Shown here: positions 1 to 6,055 of the stretch, one piece after another | Layout of the letters: each line of letters begins with the position of its first letter | Numbering within the stretch: the first letter of the stretch is position 1 | Source of the DNA: JBQTIM01 sp052388135 | Lineage (GTDB): Bacteria; Elusimicrobiota; Elusimicrobia; FEN-1173 | Length of the DNA stretch: 6,055 nucleotides | Reading direction: 5' to 3' | NCBI GenBank assembly: GCA_052388135.1 | Contig: JBQTIM010000030.1 | Coordinates: 1 to 6,055 of the forward strand | Position numbers and translations under genes: made by a program | Notes under the pieces: generated by a model | Seen by the model: the letters and a program-made list of their open reading frames with translations, nothing else | Database searches by the model: none | What the model was told of the DNA's origin: nothing

Positions 1-1858
1 CGTAGGGCGAAGGGGTGATGCGGTGCAACTCCACGGCATGGACCAGGACATGGGTGTATCCCCGTTCGCCCAGGCGTTTCAGGAAAGCGCCGGGATCCGG
101 ATCCTCCTCCATCCAGCGGGCGTAGGCCGGCACGTTGAAGGCGCCGGAGGCGGAAGCCGGAACGGGGGAACCGAAGGTCCGCGCCTCGCCGATCACCAGC
201 AGCCGCTTCGCGCCGCCCCGCGCCCTCAAGACGTCGTAAGCTTTTTGGGGCGGGACCATATACACCGCCGGGTGGTCGGCGTAACGATATATCTGCGCCG
301 GGCGGCGGCCCCACACCACGCCCCATCCCTGGTTGTAGCGTTGGAAAACAAGCGCCAGCCACAGGCCGTTCAGGACCGCCGCGATCGCCAGCAGGTTTTC
401 CAGCCCCTTCCCCAGGGACGGCGTGCGGCGGCGGAAATCCTCCAAAGCGAAGGCCGCCAGAACCGCCGTCATGGCCAGGACGGGAATGAAATACCTCATG
501 CGGCCGGACGCCGCCGCGAAAACCAAGTAAGACGCTCCCACGCAAAGCGCGAGAATTTTTCTCTGGCGGGACGGGCGCAGGAAAGCGGCCGCCGGCGCCG
601 CCATGAGGAAAATCGGCCCGAGGAAATCCGACCGTCCGCCCCGCACGCCGCGCAGGCTTTCCACGACGAAGGAGGCGGCCCGCCGCCAAAAGTCATAGCC
701 GCCCCGAACATCGGCCTTCCAGGAGGCGAGCAAGGCGAGATTCTCCGGAATGTCCCCACCCAGAAGGCCGGCGGCCTGGGGGAAAAACGGGTTGCCCGTC
801 CACAGGCCCGTGCGGATCCACCAGGGAAGAAGAGGGAGCGCGACCATGGCGGAGAAGACCGCGGCGGCCCGCCAAGCGCCCGGCCGGCCGCGGAACTGCC
901 GAAAGAAGCTCCACGCGAAAAAGGGGATTCCGAACAGAGCGGTGTACTTGGCGCACGCGGCCGCGCCCAGAAAAAATCCGGCCAGCCCCAGCCTCCGCGC
1001 GTTCGCCGGGCCGGCGCCGCTCCACGCCTCGAACGCCAGGAACAAGAACAGGGCCGCCATCACGTCGTTGGAGCAGGACCAGAGGCCGATGCCCACCACG
1101 GGCGCGCTCACGAAAATCACGGCGGCCCAAAGGCCCGCGCGCGGCGAAGAACGCCGCGCCGTCCAGCGGGCCAGGGCGCCCGCCGCCAAAAGTCCCGCTC
1201 CCAGGTTCATGAGCTTGCACAGGCGATCCCCGTCCCAGGCCAGCCCCCACAGGAAAAAAGTCTGAACGAGCCCCGGCAGGCGGGTGAGGTGAATGTCCGG
1301 CATGTCCACAAGCCGGCCGTTCTGAAGGTAAGCCTGAGGGACGGCCAGATGATACACCAGGGCGTCGTAAAACGTCTCGGGAACCACCGTGGTGAGCCCG
1401 AACATAACGCAAAAAGCGCCGAGAACGGCGACGGGCAGGGGATGGTTTTTGGCGATGTCAACGCCCGCCCGCAGACGGTCCGAAATATCTTTCCAGCGCG
1501 CGCCCCACAAGCCGGCCGCCGCCAGAACAATGGAAGCCGCCTTTAAAACTCCCGGCGACGAGAAGCCCGCGGCCGCCAGCAGAAATCCCGACAGTGACCA
1601 AACGGCCAGGGCCGTTCCGGCGCGGATAAAATAATTTTCCTTCGGGAGGCCGGCCGCGTTTAATATCCGGGAACCGAGGCCGGGAAGCGATGCGAAAAAC
1701 ACCGCCGCGGCCGCCAGCCGCGGGATGTGGCCGATCCAAGCCGCGGCAAAGGAGGCGCCCCATGGGAAAAAGCTCCGGAAAATTTCCTTCGCTTCGGGCC
1801 GGAGCTCCCGGAACGTGAATCCCGTATGGTAAACGAGGACGGCGGCGGCCGCCCACAA
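1..1858 (-). CDS. GT39/PMT-like multi-pass membrane glycosyltransferase (3' end off window)
   Basis: The frame is open from about 1909 to base 2 with no stop, giving about 619 residues from TTG 1858; the C-terminus lies beyond the left edge. The protein is very hydrophobic, with many predicted membrane helices in its first three quarters. Near residue 165 is a conserved segment, ETFYDALVYHLAVPQ, followed by GDRLCKLMN, then SCSNDVMAALF around Asp265 and GAAACAKYTALFGIP. This order is typical of bacterial PMT_2/GT39-type proteins, which move a sugar from a polyprenyl-phosphate donor to an envelope acceptor on the outer face of the cytoplasmic membrane. A less hydrophobic tail (LLVIGEARTFGSP, then GYTHVLVHAVELHRI) matches the soluble C-terminal part of such proteins. 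The donor and acceptor cannot be inferred. The start is uncertain: no ATG occurs in the first 100 or so codons. TTG 1858 is used here; CTG 1864 and TTG 1909 are alternatives. It follows the zinc exporter by about 19 bases and is probably cotranscribed with it. Confidence 0.8.
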   Translation of the reverse strand, partial: MWAAAAVLVYHTGFTFRELRPEAKEIFRSFFPWGASFAAAWIGHIPRLAAAAVFFASLPGLGSRILNAAGLPKENYFIRAGTALAVWSLSGFLLAAAGFSSPGVLKAASIVLAAAGLWGARWKDISDRLRAGVDIAKNHPLPVAVLGAFCVMFGLTTVVPETFYDALVYHLAVPQAYLQNGRLVDMPDIHLTRLPGLVQTFFLWGLAWDGDRLCKLMNLGAGLLAAGALARWTARRSSPRAGLWAAVIFVSAPVVGIGLWSCSNDVMAALFLFLAFEAWSGAGPANARRLGLAGFFLGAAACAKYTALFGIPFFAWSFFRQFRGRPGAWRAAAVFSAMVALPLLPWWIRTGLWTGNPFFPQAAGLLGGDIPENLALLASWKADVRGGYDFWRRAASFVVESLRGVRGGRSDFLGPIFLMAAPAAAFLRPSRQRKILALCVGASYLVFAAASGRMRYFIPVLAMTAVLAAFALEDFRRRTPSLGKGLENLLAIAAVLNGLWLALVFQRYNQGWGVVWGRRPAQIYRYADHPAVYMVPPQKAYDVLRARGGAKRLLVIGEARTFGSPVPASASGAFNVPAYARWMEEDPDPGAFLKRLGERGYTHVLVHAVELHRITPSPY

Positions 1859-1873
1859 CGGCAGGGAGAGGAG

Positions 1874-1879
1874 CCTCCT
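1874..1879 (-). promoter_or_regulatory. Perfect Shine-Dalgarno AGGAGG overlapping the exporter stop codon
   Basis: On the minus strand the exporter stop TAG (1880-1878) runs directly into AGGAGG (1879-1874). The site is 9 bases before an in-frame CTG (1864) and 15 before TTG (1858), so it supports starting the glycosyltransferase just after the exporter ends rather than at the overlapping TTG 1909. It also lies inside the 12-base perfect palindrome CCTCCTAGGAGG (1874-1885), so local pairing could partly mask it. Translational coupling, in which ribosomes finishing the exporter re-initiate here, is an inference. Confidence 0.6.
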
Positions 1880-2804
1880 AGGAGGACCGGCGGGGAGAGG
1901 GCTGGTCAAGAGGCTTTGGAACCGGCGGCCAATGGGCGAACCGAACCTGCAAGGTGGCGTGCTCGATGCGGAACTGTTCCTTGAGGACGCGGTGGAGGTT
2001 TTCCAAAACGTCGCGCTGTTCCCGGCCTCCGCTTTCGGGCAGGACCACGTGGGCCGACAGCGAATGGATGTGGGAGCAAATGCTCCAGATGTGAACGTCC
2101 TCCACATCCTCCACGCCCGGCACGGCCTTGAGCGCGCCCACCACCTCTTGGAACTCCAGGCCCTTCGGCACCCCCTCCAGCAGGATGTGGACCGAATCTT
2201 TGAGGAGGCGCACGGCGTTCACCACGATGATGAGGGCCACCAAGACGGCCACCAGCGGATCGATGGCCAGCCGCCCGGTGAAATAAACCAGGAGCCCGCC
2301 CCCCACCACGCCGAGGCTGGCCAGCGCGTCGGACGCCACGTGCAGGAACGCCCCGCGGATGTTCACGTCCTTGGCGGCGAAGCCGTGCAAATACCACGCC
2401 ACGCCCACGTTGACCACCAAGCCGATGACGGCGATGAGGATCATGGGGATCGTCTTGACGGCCGGAGGGTCGCGGAAGCGGGCGGCGGCCTCGACGATGA
2501 TCCAGACGGCGATCACGGCCACCAAGGCGCCGTTCAAGAAAGCGGCGAACACCTCGGCGCGGTGCAGGCCGAAGGTGCGGCGGTCGGAGGCGGGCCGCTC
2601 CGCCAGCCGCAGGGCGAAATAGGAAAACGTCAGGGCCACCAAATCCATGAACACGTGGCCGGCGTCGGAAAGCAGGGCCACCGAATTGGTCCAGATTCCG
2701 CCGACCGCCTCGCCTACGAACGTCACGGCCGTCAGCGCGCCCGACACCAGCAGGAGCGTCTTGGAGCGCGCCGTGACGTCGCTGTGGCCGTGGTTGTGGG
2801 TCAT
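1878..2804 (-). CDS. Cation diffusion facilitator zinc exporter, CzcD/ZitB type
   Basis: This 308-residue protein has the normal length and layout of a CDF exporter, which expels Zn(II) (sometimes Cd or Co) from the cytoplasm in exchange for protons. It begins with a short His-rich tail (MTHNHGH) and has about six membrane helices between residues 15 and 205. The transport-site ligands are visible: His50 and Asp54 in helix 2 (SDAGHVFMD) and His155 and Asp159 in helix 5 (HVASDALAS). In this family an HD-HD set usually means zinc preference. The C-terminal cytoplasmic domain (about 210-292) carries VEDVHIWSICSHIHSLSAHV, whose histidines match the regulatory metal site of the ferredoxin-like fold. 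ATG 2804 is preceded by GAGGA (2813-2809) at close spacing. The gene sits 33 bases after the M23 peptidase stop and leads directly into the glycosyltransferase. No metal-responsive operator is visible. Confidence 0.95.
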   Translation of the reverse strand: MTHNHGHSDVTARSKTLLLVSGALTAVTFVGEAVGGIWTNSVALLSDAGHVFMDLVALTFSYFALRLAERPASDRRTFGLHRAEVFAAFLNGALVAVIAVWIIVEAAARFRDPPAVKTIPMILIAVIGLVVNVGVAWYLHGFAAKDVNIRGAFLHVASDALASLGVVGGGLLVYFTGRLAIDPLVAVLVALIIVVNAVRLLKDSVHILLEGVPKGLEFQEVVGALKAVPGVEDVEDVHIWSICSHIHSLSAHVVLPESGGREQRDVLENLHRVLKEQFRIEHATLQVRFAHWPPVPKPLDQPSPRRSS

Positions 2805-2837
2805 TTCATCCTCGTGCGCGGAACAGCCGCGGGGCCG

Positions 2838-3701
2838 TCATTCAAAATCCCGTTCCGTCCATTCCAAAGGGTCCACGCGCTCGCCGGCCGCGGCCACGGA
2901 CCAATGGACGTGGGGTCCCGTGGCCACGCCCTCGGCGCCCATGGAGCCCAAAACTTCGCCCTTCTCCGCCAGGCGGCCTTCCGCAACGGCGACGTCGCGC
3001 ATATGAAGATAATAGGAAAAAACCCCGCGGCCGTGGTCGAGGACGACGAAGTTTCCCAGGGTGTCCAGGCGGCCGGTCCGCGCCACGCGGCCGCGGTTGG
3101 CGGCCCGCACGGGCGTGCCCTCGACGTTGGCGATGTCCAGGCCGGAATGAGGCAGGACGATCCCATCCCCGTAGGCCCGCCGCGCGCCGTAGCCGGAGGT
3201 GAACCGCCCTTCCGCCGGCAGGAGGAACCGGCCCGACCACAGCTTCGCCGGCTCCCCCGGCCCGGCGTAGACAGCCCGCAGGGCGTCGTCGTCCTCCCGT
3301 ATCCGGGCGAGAAGTTTCTTTTTCTCACGGTTCAGCTTGAGGGTCATGGTGGGGTAGCCGCCGGACGCCACGCGGAAATCCGCCGCCTCCTCCAGCGCGC
3401 GGGACCAGGCGTATTCCGCCTTCAGTCGGACTTCCTTGGGCCCGGAAGCCTCTTGGCTGGACACTCCGAGCAGCCCCCGCCACTCGCCGCCGCCGGCCGG
3501 ATGGAGAGGAACCGCGCGGCCTTGGAAACGGGCCTCGGCGCGCCGCGGCGGGCGGGAAGAGCGGAGGACCAAAGCCGCCGTGCGGCCGGCCGTCACCGTG
3601 GAAGGCTCGACGAAAAATTGGACGTCGGGCCGGCGGCCCGCGGACCAGGCCGAAGGCGCGCCCGCGAGGACCAAAAGGAGCGTGGCCGCGTATTTTTTCA
3701 T
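2838..3701 (-). CDS. Secreted M23 family (LytM-type) metallopeptidase
   Basis: The 287-residue protein has a clear Sec signal peptide (MKKYAATLLLVLAG, probable cleavage near residue 21 after AWSA) and no lipobox, so it should be periplasmic or secreted. Residues about 25-115 look like a beta-rich, Ig-like N-terminal region; a short charged stretch (LNREKKKLLARIRED, about 123-137) follows. The M23 domain spans about 155-280 and keeps all key residues: HSGLD supplies zinc ligands His185 and Asp189, HVH supplies catalytic His264 and zinc ligand His266, and His233 in YYLHM is the other catalytic histidine. The protein is therefore expected to be an active endopeptidase that cuts peptidoglycan cross-bridges or stem peptides, unlike the inactive LytM activators EnvC and NlpD. 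Its exact bond specificity cannot be read from sequence. ATG 3701 lies only 10 bases after the mnmE stop without a recognisable Shine-Dalgarno, which suggests dependence on mnmE translation. Confidence 0.93.
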   Translation of the reverse strand: MKKYAATLLLVLAGAPSAWSAGRRPDVQFFVEPSTVTAGRTAALVLRSSRPPRRAEARFQGRAVPLHPAGGGEWRGLLGVSSQEASGPKEVRLKAEYAWSRALEEAADFRVASGGYPTMTLKLNREKKKLLARIREDDDALRAVYAGPGEPAKLWSGRFLLPAEGRFTSGYGARRAYGDGIVLPHSGLDIANVEGTPVRAANRGRVARTGRLDTLGNFVVLDHGRGVFSYYLHMRDVAVAEGRLAEKGEVLGSMGAEGVATGPHVHWSVAAAGERVDPLEWTERDFE

Positions 3702-3711
3702 GGATGAATGC

Positions 3712-5112
3712 TCATTTCCCGATGCAGAACCTGGAAAAAATTCTGTCCAACAGCTCCTCGTCCCAGCGCTGGCCCGTGACGCCGTCCAGGGCGTCCAAGG
3801 CCCGCCGAAGGGAAACGGCCAGGCACTCCCCGCCTTCTCCCGCCGCAGCCGCGCGGCGGGCTTCGGTCAAGGCGGAAAGCGCTTCCGCCAAAAGGGCCTC
3901 GTGGCGCAGGCCGGCCAGGACCGGGCCCTCCGCCGCTTCGGCGGAGGCGGCCGCGGGCACGAGGCGGCGGCGCAGTTCCTCGAGGCCCCGCCCCGTGATC
4001 GCGGACGTGAGCACCCAGGGCGCCTCCGGCGGAAAGAGGCGGCGCGCCGCCTCGCGCGGGCCCTCCGGCGCCAGGTCGCATTTGCTGAAGGCCACCACCA
4101 GTCCGCGATGCGCGCGCACCAGGGCGGCCGCCTCCTCGTCGGCGGCGGCGGGCGGAAGGGAGGCGTCCACCACGCAAATCACGGCGTCGGCGGCCTCGCA
4201 GGCGCGGCGGGCGCGGCTCACGCCTTCGGCCTCGGCCGCGTCGGCGGCCTCGCGCAGGCCGGCGGTGTCCGTGAGAGCCACGGGCACGCCGTCCACCACG
4301 AGGCGCTCTTCCAGCGTGTCGCGGGTGGTGCCGGGCGTTTTCGCCACGATGGCGCGATCCGCGCCCAGGAGCGCGTTGAAGAGGGAAGACTTGCCCGCGT
4401 TGGGCCGGCCCACCAGAACGGCCCGCACGCCCTCCCGCAGAAGGCGGCCGCAGGGCGCGGCCTCCACGAGGGCGCGCAACCGCTCCAGGGGAGCGCCCAG
4501 CCTCCGCGCCAAGGCATCGCCCGACAGGGGAGGCACCTCGTCCTCCGCGAAATCCAAACCGGCCTCGGATTGCGCCAGCAGGTCCGCCAGAGGCTCGCGG
4601 ATGTCCCGGAGAAGGCGGGACAAGCGCCCCTCCAGTTGGCTCAAGGCCGCCCGCCGCTGGCCTTCGGATTGGGCGGCGATCAAGTCCGCCACGGCTTCGG
4701 CCTGGGCCAGGTCCATTTTTCCGTTCAGGAACGCCCGCCGGGTGAACTCGCCGGGGCCGGCCGCCCGCGCGCCCGCCCGCAGGCAGAGCGCCAGCACCCG
4801 CCGCACCAGCAGGACGCCGCCGTGGCAGGAAATTTCCACCACCTCTTCGCCGGTGTAGGAACGGGGCGCGCGAAAAATTCCCGCCACCGCCTCGTCCACC
4901 GGTTCCGGACCGTCGAAAATTTTTCCATGCACGAGGGTGTGCGAAGGAGCCTCCGCCAGGGGGCGCGCCGCGCGGAAAAAACTCGAAGCGATTTCCAAAG
5001 CCCGCGGGCCCGACAGGCGCACCACGCCCAGGCCGCCCGCGCCCAGGGGCGTGGCCACGGCCGCGATGGTGTCTTCAGCGGAAGGGGAAGGGTCGGAAGC
5101 GGAGGGATGCAT
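3712..5112 (-). CDS. mnmE: tRNA uridine-5-carboxymethylaminomethyl modification GTPase MnmE (TrmE)
   Basis: MnmE works with MnmG to install the (carboxymethyl)aminomethyl group at C5 of wobble U34 in certain tRNAs, using a tetrahydrofolate one-carbon donor. The 466 residues have the full family architecture. The N-terminal folate-binding domain (about 13-130) starts with DTIAAVATPLGAGGLGVVRL and contains GEFTRRAFLNGKMDL. A helical domain surrounds the G domain (about 228-390). G-domain motifs are GRPNAGKS (235-242, with the K+-binding Asn238), TPGTTRDT (259-266), DTAG (282-285) with Glu288 in the usual catalytic position of GLRE, and TSA (369-371). The C-terminus ends in the diagnostic FCIGK with Cys463. 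The oddity is G4: the usual NKxD reads SKCD (343-346). ATG 5112 fits the family N-terminus; the frame is open far upstream but that part is antisense noise. No clear Shine-Dalgarno precedes it. The gene lies 32 bases downstream of the jag-like gene; mnmG is not adjacent. Confidence 0.98.
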   Translation of the reverse strand: MHPSASDPSPSAEDTIAAVATPLGAGGLGVVRLSGPRALEIASSFFRAARPLAEAPSHTLVHGKIFDGPEPVDEAVAGIFRAPRSYTGEEVVEISCHGGVLLVRRVLALCLRAGARAAGPGEFTRRAFLNGKMDLAQAEAVADLIAAQSEGQRRAALSQLEGRLSRLLRDIREPLADLLAQSEAGLDFAEDEVPPLSGDALARRLGAPLERLRALVEAAPCGRLLREGVRAVLVGRPNAGKSSLFNALLGADRAIVAKTPGTTRDTLEERLVVDGVPVALTDTAGLREAADAAEAEGVSRARRACEAADAVICVVDASLPPAAADEEAAALVRAHRGLVVAFSKCDLAPEGPREAARRLFPPEAPWVLTSAITGRGLEELRRRLVPAAASAEAAEGPVLAGLRHEALLAEALSALTEARRAAAAGEGGECLAVSLRRALDALDGVTGQRWDEELLDRIFSRFCIGK

Positions 5113-5144
5113 CGCGGCGGCTCGGCGGAGTCGTCCGCCGTAAG

Positions 5145-5747
5145 CTAAAACTCGTCGGGGTCGGGATAGGCCCGCGGCGGCCGGACGCCGGACGCGCGCG
5201 GCGGGACCGCGGCCGGCTTGCCCGCGCCTTGGCGCAGGCGCACCACCACTTTTCGAAACGGGCCGTCGCCTTCGGAAGACGTTTCCACGTCGGGATCCCC
5301 GGCCAGGGTCTGGTGGATGACGCGGCGGTCGGCCGGCGGCATGGGGTCCATGCGCCAGGGCCGCTGGGACTGCTTCGCCTCGCGGGCGGCCGACCGCGCC
5401 GCCTCCTCCAGACGCGCCAGGCGTGGCTCCCGGAAACCCTCCACGTCGAAGGCCACGGCGGGCGGCTCGTCGTTCTGCCGGGCCAGGATCAGGTTGAAAA
5501 GATATTCGAAGGCCTCCAGCGCCTCGCCGTTGGACGCCATGAGCCGGGGCGAGCGCGACGTCTTCAACGTCACGTTCAGGCGGCCGCCTTCTCCCGCGGA
5601 TTCGGACCATTCCAAGTCGTCCCAGCCCGTCAGCTCTTTCCATCGGGCCAGCAACTCCCGCGACTCCAAACCCGGCTTGGGCGCGGCGGGCGCGTCCGGC
5701 GCGCCGGCGATCGCCTCGGGCTTCGCTGGACTGAGCAACGCTGACAC
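5145..5747 (-). CDS. khpB: Jag/KhpB-type KH-R3H RNA-binding protein, N-terminus uncertain
   Basis: KhpB (Jag, SpoIIIJ-associated) proteins bind RNA and are linked to cell elongation and division; the gene usually lies between yidC and mnmE. Here 200 residues are readable. A Pro/Ala-rich stretch (about 5-27) precedes a KH-like domain (about 28-105, LLARWKELTGWDDLEW through EALEAFEYLFNLILAR) and an R3H domain (about 106-172). The R3H core is strong: MPPADRRVIHQTLAGDPDVE with Arg141 and His145, then TSSEGDGPFRKVVV. A Pro-rich tail of about 28 residues follows. The Jag_N domain is missing, and the KH loop that normally reads as GxxG is ASNG (71-74). The only in-frame start is GTG 5747, with an in-frame stop just upstream at 5777-5775. 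That start overlaps a head-on plus-strand coding sequence, so the first ~10-17 residues may be foreign and the true gene may be 5'-truncated. It is followed by mnmE after 32 bases, as in the conserved cluster. Confidence 0.85.
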   Translation of the reverse strand: MSALLSPAKPEAIAGAPDAPAAPKPGLESRELLARWKELTGWDDLEWSESAGEGGRLNVTLKTSRSPRLMASNGEALEAFEYLFNLILARQNDEPPAVAFDVEGFREPRLARLEEAARSAAREAKQSQRPWRMDPMPPADRRVIHQTLAGDPDVETSSEGDGPFRKVVVRLRQGAGKPAAVPPRASGVRPPRAYPDPDEF

Positions 5748-6055
5748 TCTGCCAGGACTGACGCCGCCCGATCCTCAGGTCGCCGTCGGCTCCGACCACA
5801 TCGTCGAGCTCATCAACACGCTGGGCCGCGTGTACAACCGCACCGGATCGACCGTCGAGACGTTCGCGCTGGCCGACTTTTTCGGGGTACCAGCCGGCCA
5901 CACGGATATCGATCCACAGCTAGTCTTCGATGCGCTCGGCGGGCGCTGGATCGCCAGCTATGCGTCATTCAATGACACAGCCGCGGTAGATGATGGTCGC
6001 CTGTACCTCGCGGCCTCCGAGACTGACGACCCGACCGGCGCATGGGACGTATACA
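5722..6055 (+). CDS. Partial secreted-type protein with PPDxxVAVGxxHIVE motif (both ends missing)
   Basis: The plus-strand frame beginning at about 5722 reads FAGLSNADTLPGLTPPDPQV, then AVGSDHIVELINTLGRVYNR, FALADFF, DIDPQLVFDALGGRWIASYA and ETDDPTGAWDVY. It resembles a widespread family of large extracellular bacterial proteins in which a PPD...AVG..HIVE..N motif is followed by DP.L.YD...GRW and later DPTG.W. Their function is not established; the pattern suggests a beta-propeller-like secreted domain. I recognise it by motif only. It runs off the right edge. To the left the frame stays open to about 5170, but that part is antisense to the jag-like gene and carries no signal peptide or plausible start adjoining the family homology. 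Codons such as GTA, CTA, ACA and TCA are more frequent here than in the minus-strand genes, which suggests a different source genome. Confidence 0.65.

Noticed and set aside
693..1856. Minus-strand frames 1458-1856, 1207-1530 and 693-1412 as separate small genes
   Set aside because: All are out of frame with the continuous hydrophobic glycosyltransferase frame, which carries the family motifs over the whole interval.
1874..1885. The palindrome CCTCCTAGGAGG as a terminator or operator
   Set aside because: There is no T-run, the possible stem is only about 4 pairs, and the sequence is explained by a Shine-Dalgarno overlapping a stop codon.
23..5148. Three very long plus-strand open frames (23-1546, 1932-3707, 3436-5148) that tile the minus-strand genes
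   Set aside because: They are antisense to genes with clear family motifs, their translations are rich in Arg, Gly, Pro, Ala and His without recognisable domains, and such frames are expected where high GC removes stop codons.
5170..5721. Plus-strand frame from 5170 as the N-terminal part of the secreted protein, starting for example at ATG 5341
   Set aside because: It is antisense to the R3H and KH coding region, shows no signal peptide, and its translation lacks any resemblance to the family leader.
5113..5901. Extension of the mnmE frame upstream by 263 codons, suggesting an N-terminal fusion
   Set aside because: The extension overlaps the jag-like gene in another frame on the same strand, has low-complexity composition and crosses the probable join. 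The family N-terminus starts at ATG 5112.
5722..6055. The right-hand segment as phage or transposon DNA marking a mobile-element insertion
   Set aside because: No inverted repeats, target duplication, integrase or transposase are visible; the coding content looks like an ordinary secreted protein.

Overview
The window is GC-rich bacterial DNA from an organism I cannot place to phylum. Four complete genes and one edge-truncated gene lie head to tail on the minus strand and fill almost all of bases 1-5747, with gaps of only about 10-35 bases. They look like one transcription unit, read from right to left: a Jag/KhpB-type KH-R3H RNA-binding protein, the tRNA-modifying GTPase MnmE, a secreted M23 metallopeptidase, a CzcD/ZitB-type zinc exporter of the cation diffusion facilitator family, and a large multi-pass GT39/PMT-like glycosyltransferase that runs off the left edge. 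The plus strand of this part holds only long antisense open frames, an expected by-product of high GC.

The jag-mnmE pair is the tail of a widely conserved cluster (rpmH-rnpA-yidC-jag-mnmE, often followed by mnmG and rsmG). Here mnmE is followed not by mnmG but by envelope and ion-homeostasis genes. Together the genes cover RNA binding and tRNA wobble-uridine modification, then cell-wall processing, metal export and glycosylation of an envelope component. The link may be shared growth-related expression rather than a common pathway.

At about 5700-5747 the picture changes abruptly. From about 5722 to the right edge, the plus strand reads as a convincing secreted-type protein with different codon usage. 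Its homologous part begins without any start codon or leader, and it overlaps head-on with the N-terminal end of the jag frame. yidC, expected upstream of jag, is absent. The simplest reading is a join of two unrelated DNAs (assembly chimera or recombination), so both genes are probably incomplete at the join.

I see no RNA genes, CRISPR arrays, insertion sequences or convincing terminators, and no evidence for a new multi-gene system. The points most worth checking are the join, two deviations in usually invariant motifs (the KH GxxG loop of the Jag protein and the G4 motif of MnmE), and the start region of the glycosyltransferase.
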